Below are positions 51,931 through 58,990 of a stretch of DNA of 58,990 bases, in pieces. The stretch comes from an uncultured Paracoccaceae bacterium (GTDB taxonomy: Bacteria > Pseudomonadota > Alphaproteobacteria > Rhodobacterales > Rhodobacteraceae): assembly GCA_938092015.1 (NCBI GenBank), contig CALKOT010000085.1:1-58990 (forward strand), written 5' to 3'. The number at the start of each line of letters is the position of its first letter. The stretch's first letter is position 1. The position numbers and the translations under genes are program-made. The notes beneath the pieces are model-generated. The model had not been told where the DNA came from and made no database searches. It worked only from the letters and a program-made list of their open reading frames with translations.

Positions 51931-53381
51931 TTTACACCAATTGCCCGACCTGCACCGTCGGGCAGTGGCAGTTTCGACTGCAGCGCCATCACTTCTGCCA
52001 GCTTGTCCGCAACGACCACCTCAGGCTCGCACGTTCCACGGCTTTCAAGGCTGACATGGATCAGCATGTGCTCACCCGTCGCCAAAAGCCGCCCGTCCGC
52101 ATGGCGAAGCCAGTGGAAGAGACGCAGCTTTTTCCCCTTGCCTTCGATAACCTGCGTCTCGGCATAGATCGCCTCGCCCGCCCTGACTTCATCGATATGC
52201 TGGATATGCGTCTCGACGGTGAAATAGCTGAGGCCGGTCTCGATATAGTCGGCGTCGGCCCCGATCATCTCCATCAGCCGGTCGGTGGCTTCCGAAAACG
52301 CGGTCAGATACCGACCCTCGGTCATGTGGCCGTTATAATCTGTCCAGTCGCCCGGCACGATCCGGTCGACCGTGCGCACCAGCCCAGAAAAGTCGGGCGG
52401 CGGGGGCGCGATGCGCTTGGCGCTTTCATAAGCCGCCAGCGCCTTGCCTGCGCCCCAGTCGTTATTCTTCAGCGCCTGCATGATGGCGACGAGGTTGTCA
52501 TCGCGGATCTTTTCGAGATCGCGCGCCGTCAGATCACCCGCCTGTGTGTCGCATTGCTCGCCGACCATTTCGACGAATTCGTCCGTCAGGTCCGGCACGT
52601 CCATCAGCTTGGTCCAGGGCCATTTCAGGCAAGGGCCGAACATAGCAAGCATCCCGCGCATACCTGCCTCACCGCCGGCAAGGTGAAAGGTCTGCATCGT
52701 GCCCATCTGCGCCCAACGAAGGCCGGGCCCATAGGCGATGGCGGCGTCCAGTTCTTCCGCCGTAGCGACCTCATCCTTCAATAGCCACAGCGCCTCTCGC
52801 CACAGGGCTTCCTGCAGGCGGTCGGACAGAAAGCCTTCGATTTCGACGCGGCAGTGAAGGGGATGCATGCCGAGCGAGGCGTAAAAATCCTTTGCCCACT
52901 CAATATGTTGTGCGTCAGTCTTCTCACCTGCGACCAGCTCCACCAGCGGTAGCAGATAGACCGGGTTGAACGGGTGCGCGACAATCAGGCGACCGGGATG
53001 CGCCAGCTCAGCCTGCAGTTCGGTGGGCATGATGCCGGAGGTGGACGAAGCGATGATAGCGGTCGTGTTCGCCGCCTCTGCTTCTGCATAGACCTTGCGC
53101 TTGATTTCCAGTCGTTCCGGAACGCTTTCAACGATAAGGCCGACACCTGCGACGGCTTCGGCGATGGTGCTGCAGAACGAAACTGCGCCCTTTGAGGGGC
53201 GCGGGCCATGAGTCAGTTTTTCATAAGCTCGGTCTGCGCCAGCCAGCACTTCGTTCAACTTGCGCTCGGCTTCCGGATCTGGGTCATAGACGCTGACATC
53301 GATGCCATTTTCGATAAGCCGCGCAGCCCAGCCGCCGCCGATGACGCCGCCGCCGATCAGGGCGGCTTTGGAGATGGTCAT
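51927..53381 (-). CDS. cdhA: L-carnitine dehydrogenase fused to a hotdog thioesterase (CdhA-CdhB)
   Basis: A 484-residue fusion. Residues 1-320 are an NAD-dependent 3-hydroxyacyl-CoA-dehydrogenase-like domain with GGGVIGGGWAARL (9-21) and IVAHPFNPVYLLPLVELVAGEKT. It would oxidise L-carnitine to 3-dehydrocarnitine. Residues from about 335 form a hotdog-fold domain with the WTDYNGHMTEGRYL motif, corresponding to the separate CdhB thioesterase of Pseudomonas that releases glycine betaine from betainyl-CoA. Fusion keeps both steps in one protein. It lies 101 bases after cdhC and overlaps the SDR by four bases. Confidence 0.88.
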   Translation of the reverse strand: MTISKAALIGGGVIGGGWAARLIENGIDVSVYDPDPEAERKLNEVLAGADRAYEKLTHGPRPSKGAVSFCSTIAEAVAGVGLIVESVPERLEIKRKVYAEAEAANTTAIIASSTSGIMPTELQAELAHPGRLIVAHPFNPVYLLPLVELVAGEKTDAQHIEWAKDFYASLGMHPLHCRVEIEGFLSDRLQEALWREALWLLKDEVATAEELDAAIAYGPGLRWAQMGTMQTFHLAGGEAGMRGMLAMFGPCLKWPWTKLMDVPDLTDEFVEMVGEQCDTQAGDLTARDLEKIRDDNLVAIMQALKNNDWGAGKALAAYESAKRIAPPPPDFSGLVRTVDRIVPGDWTDYNGHMTEGRYLTAFSEATDRLMEMIGADADYIETGLSYFTVETHIQHIDEVRAGEAIYAETQVIEGKGKKLRLFHWLRHADGRLLATGEHMLIHVSLESRGTCEPEVVVADKLAEVMALQSKLPLPDGAGRAIGVK

Positions 53382-53482
53382 TGGGACACTTCCTTGTTCA
53401 CTTTTCGTCGCCTGCCGTCCTTCGGCACAGAAGGTTTTAGGTTACGAGGTTTCTCAGATTGAGAGATTGGTAGCTTAGGCGC

Positions 53483-54391
53483 CTATTTCGGCATCCGCTT
53501 TTCCAACCCTAGTTTCGCGCGAACATCGGCGGGGGTCATGATCCGGGCGCCCATGGCCTCGATGATGCCAACAGCCTTTTCGACTAGCTGGCCATTGGTC
53601 GCCAGAACGCCTTTTTCCAGCCAGAGATTATCTTCCAGACCAACCCTCACATTGCCGCCTGCCAAAACTGCAGCAGCGACATAGGGGATCTCATTTCGAC
53701 CGATTGAGAAGGCGGAGAAGGTCCAATTCTTCGGCACGTTGTTCACCATCGCCATGAAGGTGTTCAGGTCATCCGGCGCGCCCCAGGGAATGCCCATACA
53801 TAGCTGCACCAGAACGGGGTCCTTGATGTGACCGTTTTCGACAAGGTTCTTGGCCAGCCACAGGTGGCCGGTATCAAAGGCTTCGATTTCGATCTGAACG
53901 CCGCTTTCCGTCATCAGGCGAGCGCATTCTTCAAGCATGCTTGGCGTATTGGCCATGATGTAGTCGGCTTCGGCAAAGTTCATCGTGCCGCAATCGAGTG
54001 TACAAATCTCTGGTCGGCAATCAATCACATGCTCAACCCGATCAAAAGCTGGGATCATGTCAGTGCTGTCAGCCAGGGGCAGGGGGGCGGATGGCGGCCC
54101 GGTGATGATGTCACCGCCCATGCCCGCGGTCAGGTTGATGACGACGTCGGTGTCGCTGGCGCGGATCCGCTCAACCACTTCGCGGTAAAGCTTCGGATCG
54201 CGGGCAGGGGCGCCGGTTTCTGGGTCGCGAACGTGACAGTGGGCGATTGCGGCGCCTGCTTTGGCCGCCTCGATGGCGGCGGCGGCGATTTGCTCGGGCG
54301 TGCGAGGCACGTGAGGCGAACGATCCTGCGTGCCGCCGCCGCCTGTTACGGCGCAGGTGATGAAGACATCTTTGTTCATTTCGAGAGGCAT
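53483..54391 (-). CDS. cdhC: Dehydrocarnitine cleavage enzyme, BKACE family
   Basis: A 302-residue TIM-barrel enzyme of the beta-keto acid cleavage (3-keto-5-aminohexanoate cleavage) family. Zinc ligands His51 and His53 are in AHCHVRDPETG and the later Glu is in VGLEDNLWLEKG. Next to the carnitine dehydrogenase it would join 3-dehydrocarnitine and acetyl-CoA to give betainyl-CoA and acetoacetate. AAGGA precedes ATG 54391 at about nine bases. It is the first gene of the minus-strand block, divergent from its probable regulator at 54490. Confidence 0.88.
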   Translation of the reverse strand: MPLEMNKDVFITCAVTGGGGTQDRSPHVPRTPEQIAAAAIEAAKAGAAIAHCHVRDPETGAPARDPKLYREVVERIRASDTDVVINLTAGMGGDIITGPPSAPLPLADSTDMIPAFDRVEHVIDCRPEICTLDCGTMNFAEADYIMANTPSMLEECARLMTESGVQIEIEAFDTGHLWLAKNLVENGHIKDPVLVQLCMGIPWGAPDDLNTFMAMVNNVPKNWTFSAFSIGRNEIPYVAAAVLAGGNVRVGLEDNLWLEKGVLATNGQLVEKAVGIIEAMGARIMTPADVRAKLGLEKRMPK

Positions 54392-54464
54392 CGCGCGAAT
54401 CCTTAACTTGTCATTTTCTGAAAGGGTGGCGCCGTGTTCTCCGTCATGAGATACGAATTCAGCG

Positions 54465-54475
54465 GTATTTAATAC
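54465..54475. promoter_or_regulatory. Small palindrome in cdhC/cdhR divergent region
   Basis: GTATT-T-AATAC is a perfect 11-base palindrome, 14 bases before the regulator's ATG 54490 and within the 98-base divergent region. It could be an operator for autoregulation or simply overlap an AT-rich promoter -10 region. With no second copy the call is weak. Confidence 0.25.
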
Positions 54476-54489
54476 AGGAATCGCGAAAA

Positions 54490-55467
54490 ATGACGATTTT
54501 CACGGCTTCGGATGTACCTCTGACGGTGGATTTGTGGCTGCTGCCAGAGGTTTCGTTGCTATCGTTGGCGGCAGTGATGGAGCCGATGCGCGGCGCCAAT
54601 CGTGTTGCAGGTCGGGCTCTATTTCACTGGCGACTGCTTTCACCTGATGGCGAGGCGTCAGAAAGCTCCAGCGGGCTGCCCCTTGCCGTCAGCGGGCCAG
54701 TCGACCCAGAAACCGAGGCGGACGCGGTCATCGCCCTCGCTTCGTTTGAGGTGCAGGCTTACAGCGATGCGCTTTCGCCAGCACTACGCCGCGTCGCGAG
54801 GCGGGGCAAAGCGCTGGGCGGGGTTGAGGCGGGATCGTGGTTGCTGGCGCGAGCGGGGCTTTTGGCGGGAAAGCGCGCGACCACCCATTGGGAGGATTTG
54901 GAGGCGTTCGCCGATGCCCATCCCGAAGTTGACTTGCGCCCGGACAGGTATGTCGTCGATGGGCGGTTGTTTACAACAGGCGGCGCCTCGCCCGCGCTGG
55001 ACATGATGTTGCACCTTGTAAGGGCGCGATATGGTTACGCGACCGCCTTGGATGTCGCCTCGCTGTTTATCTACGATCAGGCGCACCAGGGAGATGATCC
55101 GCAGCCGCAGGTTTCGCTCGGTCGATTGGGTTGGCGTGAACCCAGGTTGCGGGAGGCTGTGGCTCTGATGGAGGGGCGGCTGGACGCACCTCTGCGAATC
55201 TCAGAGATTGCCAACAAGGTTGGCTGTTCTGAGCGACGCTTGGCGGAATTGTTCCGAAGTCGTTTAGGAACAGCGCCTTATGCATACTATCTCACGTTGC
55301 GTCTGAATTCTGGGCGTCGCCTTGCGATCGATTCGGCGCTCACAATGACAGAGATTGCTGATGTAACAGGCTTTGTCTCAGCCTCCGCCTTCGCCCGTGC
55401 ATTCAGGGGCCGATTTGGCGAAAGCCCGACAGAGGCGCGGGCGAAAGCGGACCGGGTCTCGGCTTGA
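54490..55467 (+). CDS. GlxA-type AraC-family regulator (CdhR-like)
   Basis: A 325-residue regulator. Residues 10-190 form a DJ-1/PfpI-like sensing domain (VDLWLLPEVSLLSLAAVMEPMRGAN, GVEAGSWLLARAGLLAGKRATTHW), although the usual nucleophile Cys is Ala/Glu-type here (EAGSW). Residues 225-320 are two AraC helix-turn-helix motifs (RISEIANKVGCSERRLAELFR, LTMTEIADVTGFVSASAFARAFR). In Pseudomonas, the related CdhR activates the carnitine genes. Its divergent place next to cdhC supports the same role here. Confidence 0.88.
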   Translation: MTIFTASDVPLTVDLWLLPEVSLLSLAAVMEPMRGANRVAGRALFHWRLLSPDGEASESSSGLPLAVSGPVDPETEADAVIALASFEVQAYSDALSPALRRVARRGKALGGVEAGSWLLARAGLLAGKRATTHWEDLEAFADAHPEVDLRPDRYVVDGRLFTTGGASPALDMMLHLVRARYGYATALDVASLFIYDQAHQGDDPQPQVSLGRLGWREPRLREAVALMEGRLDAPLRISEIANKVGCSERRLAELFRSRLGTAPYAYYLTLRLNSGRRLAIDSALTMTEIADVTGFVSASAFARAFRGRFGESPTEARAKADRVSA

Positions 55468-55507
55468 AGGGGTTTTCGTATCATCCATTCTCCGGCAGAG
55501 TCCGAAG

Positions 55508-56125
55508 ATGCCTGGACGATACTTCCTAAGCACACCTCTCGTCGATGTTGCGGCGAAGTTTGACGCAATTCCTGATGCGCCCGATCCGGGCCCTCAGCGA
55601 GACGGCGCACCGGGAGAGGCGGTTGCGGCCATTATTGGCAAGCATGACGGCCGCCGCATGGTTGAGATGCGCTGGGGGATGATACCGATGGGGCGGGTGA
55701 ATGCGCGCAAACGCCCGGTGATGGAGACGATCATCAACGCCCGCTCTGAAACCCTATTCAAGAAGACAGCCTTTGCAGATGTAAAGCGAGCGATCCTGCC
55801 GGTGAATGGCTGGTATGAGTGGACCGGTAAAACGCGCCGGAAGACACGGTGGGAGATTTCGGCGCCGAAGTCCCAGATCCTTGCATTCGCGGCCATCTGG
55901 GATGTTTGGAAGAGCCCTTCAGGCACAGAAATCGCCAGCCTTGCGACCGTTACGGTGGACCCGTCGGCTGATGTCGCCCCTATCCATCACCGAATGGCCG
56001 CGATCCTGGAACCTGCGGATTGGGCTGTGTGGCTTGGTGAAGCTGAGGGCGACCCTGAGGCCTGCCTTCGCACCTATCCAGACAATCGCTTGAAAGTAAT
56101 AGAAGCTGCTTCGGATCTTCCATGA
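55508..56125 (+). CDS. SRAP/YedK-family protein lacking the catalytic Cys2
   Basis: A 205-residue SOS-response-associated peptidase-fold protein. Family sensors of abasic sites (HMCES/YedK) become covalently linked to DNA through Cys2 after Met removal. Here the start reads MPGRYFL, so Cys2 is Pro2. The other active-site marks remain: Asn77 (INARSET), Glu104 (NGWYEW) and His160-His161 (IHHRM). I chose ATG 55508, the position where family similarity starts; a longer frame upstream overlaps the regulator. It might bind DNA without forming the crosslink, or do another task. Confidence 0.85.
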   Translation: MPGRYFLSTPLVDVAAKFDAIPDAPDPGPQRDGAPGEAVAAIIGKHDGRRMVEMRWGMIPMGRVNARKRPVMETIINARSETLFKKTAFADVKRAILPVNGWYEWTGKTRRKTRWEISAPKSQILAFAAIWDVWKSPSGTEIASLATVTVDPSADVAPIHHRMAAILEPADWAVWLGEAEGDPEACLRTYPDNRLKVIEAASDLP

Positions 56126-56156
56126 TCTTGCCCTAGTCCGCTGGCCCGCCTAGATA

Positions 56157-56501
56157 ATGGATATGTCAGGCGCAACATTTATTTCCTGCTGCTATTGCGG
56201 CGCGCGGGACATCTTCAAGATCCACAAGGGCAAACGCAGGCAACTATCCTGTCTGTCCTGCGGCGCGCAGATGCGCAAAATGACTCCGATCAAGGTGACT
56301 GAGCCGATCGCCAAGCCAAAAGTTGCGGCCAAGCCGACGCCTACGCCCAGTGTGGATGCGCGCGACAAGTACAAATCGAAATACGACAAATCCAAGCGGC
56401 ACGCAGCCTACCACAAGAAGCGCAAGAAGAAGAAAGGTTGGGTTGCTGAGCTTTGGGATGATCTCGACGATATCTTTGATATCGACGATTGGTTTGATTG
56501 A
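56157..56501 (+). CDS. Small zinc-ribbon protein with basic middle and acidic tail
   Basis: A 114-residue protein of no family I can name. Two Cys pairs (Cys11-x2-Cys14 in ISCCYCGARD, Cys32-x2-Cys35 in LSCLSCGAQMRK) make a zinc ribbon. Residues 65-95 are Lys/Arg-rich (YKSKYDKSKRHAAYHKKRKKKK) and the last 20 residues are acidic and aromatic (WDDLDDIFDIDDWFD). The shape suggests nucleic-acid binding with an acidic partner-docking tail. It stands between SRAP and the convergent purN gene. The start may be 56157 or 56163. Confidence 0.65.
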   Translation: MDMSGATFISCCYCGARDIFKIHKGKRRQLSCLSCGAQMRKMTPIKVTEPIAKPKVAAKPTPTPSVDARDKYKSKYDKSKRHAAYHKKRKKKKGWVAELWDDLDDIFDIDDWFD

Positions 56502-56512
56502 GTGCCCTACGT

Positions 56513-57139
56513 TCAGCCTCTGATAGACAGGGGAGTCGGCGATAATGTTTCGCCCACAAGCGTGATGTCACCCTGCAAATAGGCAGCAAGGGCGGCAGGG
56601 TAGAGCTGATGCTCCAACGACAACACACGGCTCCCTAGCGTGTCCTCATCCTCGTCTGCAACCGTAAGCATCGCTTGTCCAAGGATCGGCCCGTCATCCA
56701 TCTCAGCCCGTACCAGATGGACAGTACAGCCGTGGAAGGCGACGCCTGCATCCAGAACCCGGCGATGCGTGTGCAAACCTTTGAAAGACGGCAGGAGAGA
56801 AGGGTGAATGTTGACCATTCGATCCTTCCAACCCTCAACAAACGGACCCGTCAGAATGCGCAGGAACCCAGCAAGACAGATTAGATCCACGCTATGCGCC
56901 GCAAGCACTTTGTTGATCTCTGCTTCAAACGCTGACCTGTCGCCTTTGAAAGGACGGTGATCAACATGGGCCGTCGTAATGCCCTGATTTGCCGCGGTTT
57001 GCAGCCCGGGTGCGTCTGGGTTGTTGGAAAACACGAGCGCCGCCTCGGCGGGATAGGCGGGGTCTTTCATTGCGGCCAGCAGGGCCGTCATGTTGGTGCC
57101 ACGACCAGAAATGAAGATCGCAGCGCGGCGGCGCATCAC
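56513..57139 (-). CDS. purN: Phosphoribosylglycinamide formyltransferase
   Basis: A 208-residue folate-dependent enzyme that formylates GAR in purine synthesis. It has [12 protein letters not shown], the catalytic Asn/His in [18 protein letters not shown], and Asp in [14 protein letters not shown]. It overlaps the purM stop by four bases and is translationally coupled. It is convergent with the zinc-ribbon gene, 11 bases apart. Confidence 0.97.
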   Translation of the reverse strand: MMRRRAAIFISGRGTNMTALLAAMKDPAYPAEAALVFSNNPDAPGLQTAANQGITTAHVDHRPFKGDRSAFEAEINKVLAAHSVDLICLAGFLRILTGPFVEGWKDRMVNIHPSLLPSFKGLHTHRRVLDAGVAFHGCTVHLVRAEMDDGPILGQAMLTVADEDEDTLGSRVLSLEHQLYPAALAAYLQGDITLVGETLSPTPLSIRG

Positions 57140-58185
57140 AGCGCGCCTGTATAGGCGACGCCGGGCGTCGATGTAACGACGCCTATGCGGTGAGCGTTTT
57201 CACCGGCGGCGCTAAGCGCCTCTAAAACAGCCTCCGATGCGTCCGCAGGGGTGATGATGATCATGCCGACACCGCAATTGAACGTCTTCAGCATCTCAGT
57301 CTCTGACAGGCCGCCGTTGTCTGCCAGCCATGAAAAAATCGCGCCGTTATCAAATGCAGAAAGTGCGTTAAGGTCGATTGCGGCGCCCAGATCGTCGGGA
57401 AGGGCGCGGGGAAGGTTTTCTGTAATCCCACCACCGGTAATATGCGCCAACGCAGTCGCACCTGACTTAACTGCAGCGAGGGCGGATTTCACGTAGATGC
57501 GCGTAGGGGCGAGGAAGGCATCGCCCAGCGTGCCTTCGCTGAACGGGCTGTTGTCCGCCCAGCTTACCCCAGCTGCATCTGCAATACGGCGCACCAAACT
57601 GAACCCGTTGGAATGAACACCAGATGAGGCCAATCCAATCAGAACATCGCCGTCGGTTACAGGGCCCGGAAGGTTTGCGCCCCGCTCCATCGCGCCGACT
57701 GAAAAGCCCGCCAGATCAAAGTCGCCCTTTGCGTAAAGCCCCGGCATTTCCGCCGTCTCGCCGCCCACCAGCGCGCACCCGGCCTGGCGGCACCCTTCTG
57801 CGATGCCGCCGACAATCGCAGCGCCCTGATCCACATCCAGTGCGCCAGTGGCGAAATAGTCTAGAAAAAACAGGGGTTCAGCGCCTTGGCAGACCAGATC
57901 GTTGACGCACATCGCAACGAGATCGACGCCAACCGTGTCGAACCGTTCGGTGTCGATCGCCAGTTTCAGCTTGGTTCCGACGCCGTCTGTGGCCGAGACC
58001 AGGATCGGATCTTCAAATCCTGCGGCCTTCAGATCGAACATAGCGCCAAAGCCGCCAAGCCCGTCCATGACGCCGGGCCGCTTGGTTGAGGCGGCTTCAG
58101 GCTTGATCGCCTCGACCAGCGCATTGCCAGCGTCGATATCGACGCCTGCGTCTTTGTAGGTGAGGCTGTTTGGGCGGGTGGTCAT
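57136..58185 (-). CDS. purM: Phosphoribosylformylglycinamidine cyclo-ligase (AIR synthetase)
   Basis: A 349-residue ATP-dependent enzyme making AIR from FGAM. It has [20 protein letters not shown] at the N-terminus, [16 protein letters not shown] (Mg/ATP site), [25 protein letters not shown] and [15 protein letters not shown]. It is first of a two-gene purMN operon on the minus strand. It faces the DUF2059 gene across a 95-base divergent region. Confidence 0.98.
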   Translation of the reverse strand: MTTRPNSLTYKDAGVDIDAGNALVEAIKPEAASTKRPGVMDGLGGFGAMFDLKAAGFEDPILVSATDGVGTKLKLAIDTERFDTVGVDLVAMCVNDLVCQGAEPLFFLDYFATGALDVDQGAAIVGGIAEGCRQAGCALVGGETAEMPGLYAKGDFDLAGFSVGAMERGANLPGPVTDGDVLIGLASSGVHSNGFSLVRRIADAAGVSWADNSPFSEGTLGDAFLAPTRIYVKSALAAVKSGATALAHITGGGITENLPRALPDDLGAAIDLNALSAFDNGAIFSWLADNGGLSETEMLKTFNCGVGMIIITPADASEAVLEALSAAGENAHRIGVVTSTPGVAYTGAL

Positions 58186-58280
58186 TGGCTTACTCCGCAG
58201 TTAGATTGTGGTCTCATATTTGAAATTTGCGCGCTTCCCAAGTGCGTATTTGGCCTGATGAAATAAATGAGGTTATCGCG

Positions 58281-58775
58281 ATGCGTTTTGCTCTGCTCAC
58301 CTGCCTTGGTCTGATATTAACAATACCGGCTTTGGCTGAAGACGCTCTGTCACCTGAAAAAGTAGTCAAAGCGCAGACAGTGTTCCGTCTGGCGATGACA
58401 GAGGAAACACTGGGCGATATGTCCGTGCGCACAGCCCAAGCCATCGTGAATGAGATCAACGCCTCGCTAGCGCCAAACGGGCAATCACTGAGCACTGACC
58501 AGTCGAATGCGCTGATCGCTAGGTTCAGCTCTGCGTTTGTCGCTGAAATGAAAGCGATGGAACCTCAAGTGGTGACCGTCTACGCCAAAAACCTTTCGGA
58601 TCGAGAGCTGGATCTGATGATCGAAATGTATTCGAACCCTGAGATGGCCGCTATCATGACAAAGCTTCCAAGAGTTATGGAAGAAATGATGCCGCTGATC
58701 CAGTCGAGTGTTCCCCGCCTTGTGCAGACGGTGGTTGATAGCATGCGAGCGGACGGATTGCTAAGCAACTTGTAA
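58281..58775 (+). CDS. DUF2059-family secreted protein
   Basis: A 164-residue protein with a signal peptide (MRFALLTCLGLILTIPALAED) and a helical mature part of the DUF2059 type (FSSAFVAEMKAMEPQVVTVYAKNLSDRELDLMIEMYSNPEMAAIM). The family is periplasmic and of unknown function. TGAGG lies eleven bases upstream of ATG 58281; a longer frame from 58227 lacks a ribosome site. It stands before the tRNA gene. Confidence 0.88.
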   Translation: MRFALLTCLGLILTIPALAEDALSPEKVVKAQTVFRLAMTEETLGDMSVRTAQAIVNEINASLAPNGQSLSTDQSNALIARFSSAFVAEMKAMEPQVVTVYAKNLSDRELDLMIEMYSNPEMAAIMTKLPRVMEEMMPLIQSSVPRLVQTVVDSMRADGLLSNL

Positions 58776-58835
58776 AGTGGGTCCACATAGTGGATTGACC
58801 CTCTGCGCAACGCCGCTTAACGAATGTCTTAGTTG

Positions 58836-58912
58836 GGGCCCATAGCTCAACTGGTTAGAGCAGTCCGCTCATAACGGATTGGTTGGGGGTTCAAGTCCCT
58901 CTGGGCCTACCA
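58836..58912 (+). tRNA. tRNA with CAT anticodon, probably tRNA-Ile2 (lysidine type)
   Basis: A full cloverleaf can be folded. The acceptor stem is GGGCCCA (58836-58842) with TGGGCCT (58902-58908), first pair G-U. The D stem is GCTC/GAGC (58845-58848, 58858-58861). The anticodon stem is GTCCG/CGGAT around CTCATAA (anticodon 58870-58872). The T stem is GGGGG/CCCTC around TTCAAGT, and CCA is encoded (58910-58912). The 58868-58874 loop matches both elongator Met and Ile2 tRNAs. The G-rich acceptor and CCG/CGG pairs in the anticodon stem resemble Ile2 more than elongator Met, which a tRNA covariance model would decide. Confidence 0.88.
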
Positions 58913-58990
58913 TTCCCCTGCATTCGGTCAAACTTCTAGTGAAGTATGGGCTTTGAGTGGGACTGGTTCACTCTAGAAACACCGCGTCGA

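Overview
The window reads as chromosomal DNA of an alphaproteobacterium, most likely of the order Rhodobacterales (Rhodobacteraceae/Roseobacter-type). The case rests on gene neighbourhoods and lineage-typical families: tatABC with a DUF815 ATPase; a DUF6456 regulator facing a DUF6477 small protein; NDUFA12 - mlaD - DUF2155 - aat - accC - accB; rne / amiC - mrcA - prfB; and a DUF6473 protein. Coding density is high and most genes are G+C-rich. No prophage, CRISPR array or rRNA was seen.

Layout. 1-1083: right-hand part of an IS3-family insertion sequence that has cut an AT-rich gene; only its HEPN-like C-terminus (R-x4-H motif) remains. 1096-6400: a C1-type module (FAD-linked 2-hydroxyacid dehydrogenase and DmdA/GcvT-like protein) facing a UMF1-type MFS transporter, with two TTGTCnGACAW operator-like palindromes between them, then an orphan ABC ATPase. 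6599-9063: tatABC and a DUF815 ATPase. 9060-12910: DUF6456/DUF6477 pair, ABC-F ATPase, DUF1330. 13116-17059: ndk with a clear terminator, tpiA, two Fe-S assembly genes (SufA-like, SufT), tgt, a LysE-type exporter. 17299-18513: a FadL-type outer-membrane protein gene interrupted by an in-frame TAG. 18771-27348: NDUFA12, mlaD, DUF2155, aat, accCB, a DsbA-like thioredoxin, an M48 protease, an aminotransferase and a D-tartrate dehydratase. 27366-39859: rne, amiC, mrcA, prfB, DUF2848, an enoyl reductase/alcohol dehydrogenase, a second aminotransferase, DUF6473. 39982-41247: a TPR protein whose probable start and membrane anchor are cut off by a TGA. 41510-54391: a tightly packed twelve-gene operon-like block on the minus strand for L-carnitine and probably a related compound. 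54490-58912: its divergent GlxA/CdhR-type regulator, an SRAP protein lacking Cys2, a small zinc-ribbon protein, purMN, DUF2059 and a CAT-anticodon tRNA.

The most interesting system is the carnitine locus. It carries cdhC, a cdhA-cdhB fusion and a clear caiD homologue, interleaved with an NDP-forming acyl-CoA synthetase, an acyl-CoA dehydrogenase, a formylglycine-type sulfatase, an HSL-type hydrolase, MmgE/PrpD, an SDR, a PNPOx-fold flavoprotein, a DJ-1/PfpI protein and a methyltransferase. Neighbouring genes mostly overlap by 1-4 bases. The known part converts L-carnitine to glycine betaine. The remainder suggests entry of gamma-butyrobetaine/crotonobetaine and release of carnitine from a sulfated or esterified precursor, which is inference.

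Two otherwise intact genes carry single in-frame stop codons (TAG in the FadL-type gene, TGA in the TPR gene). Either they are real nonsense mutations or base-call errors; reads should decide.
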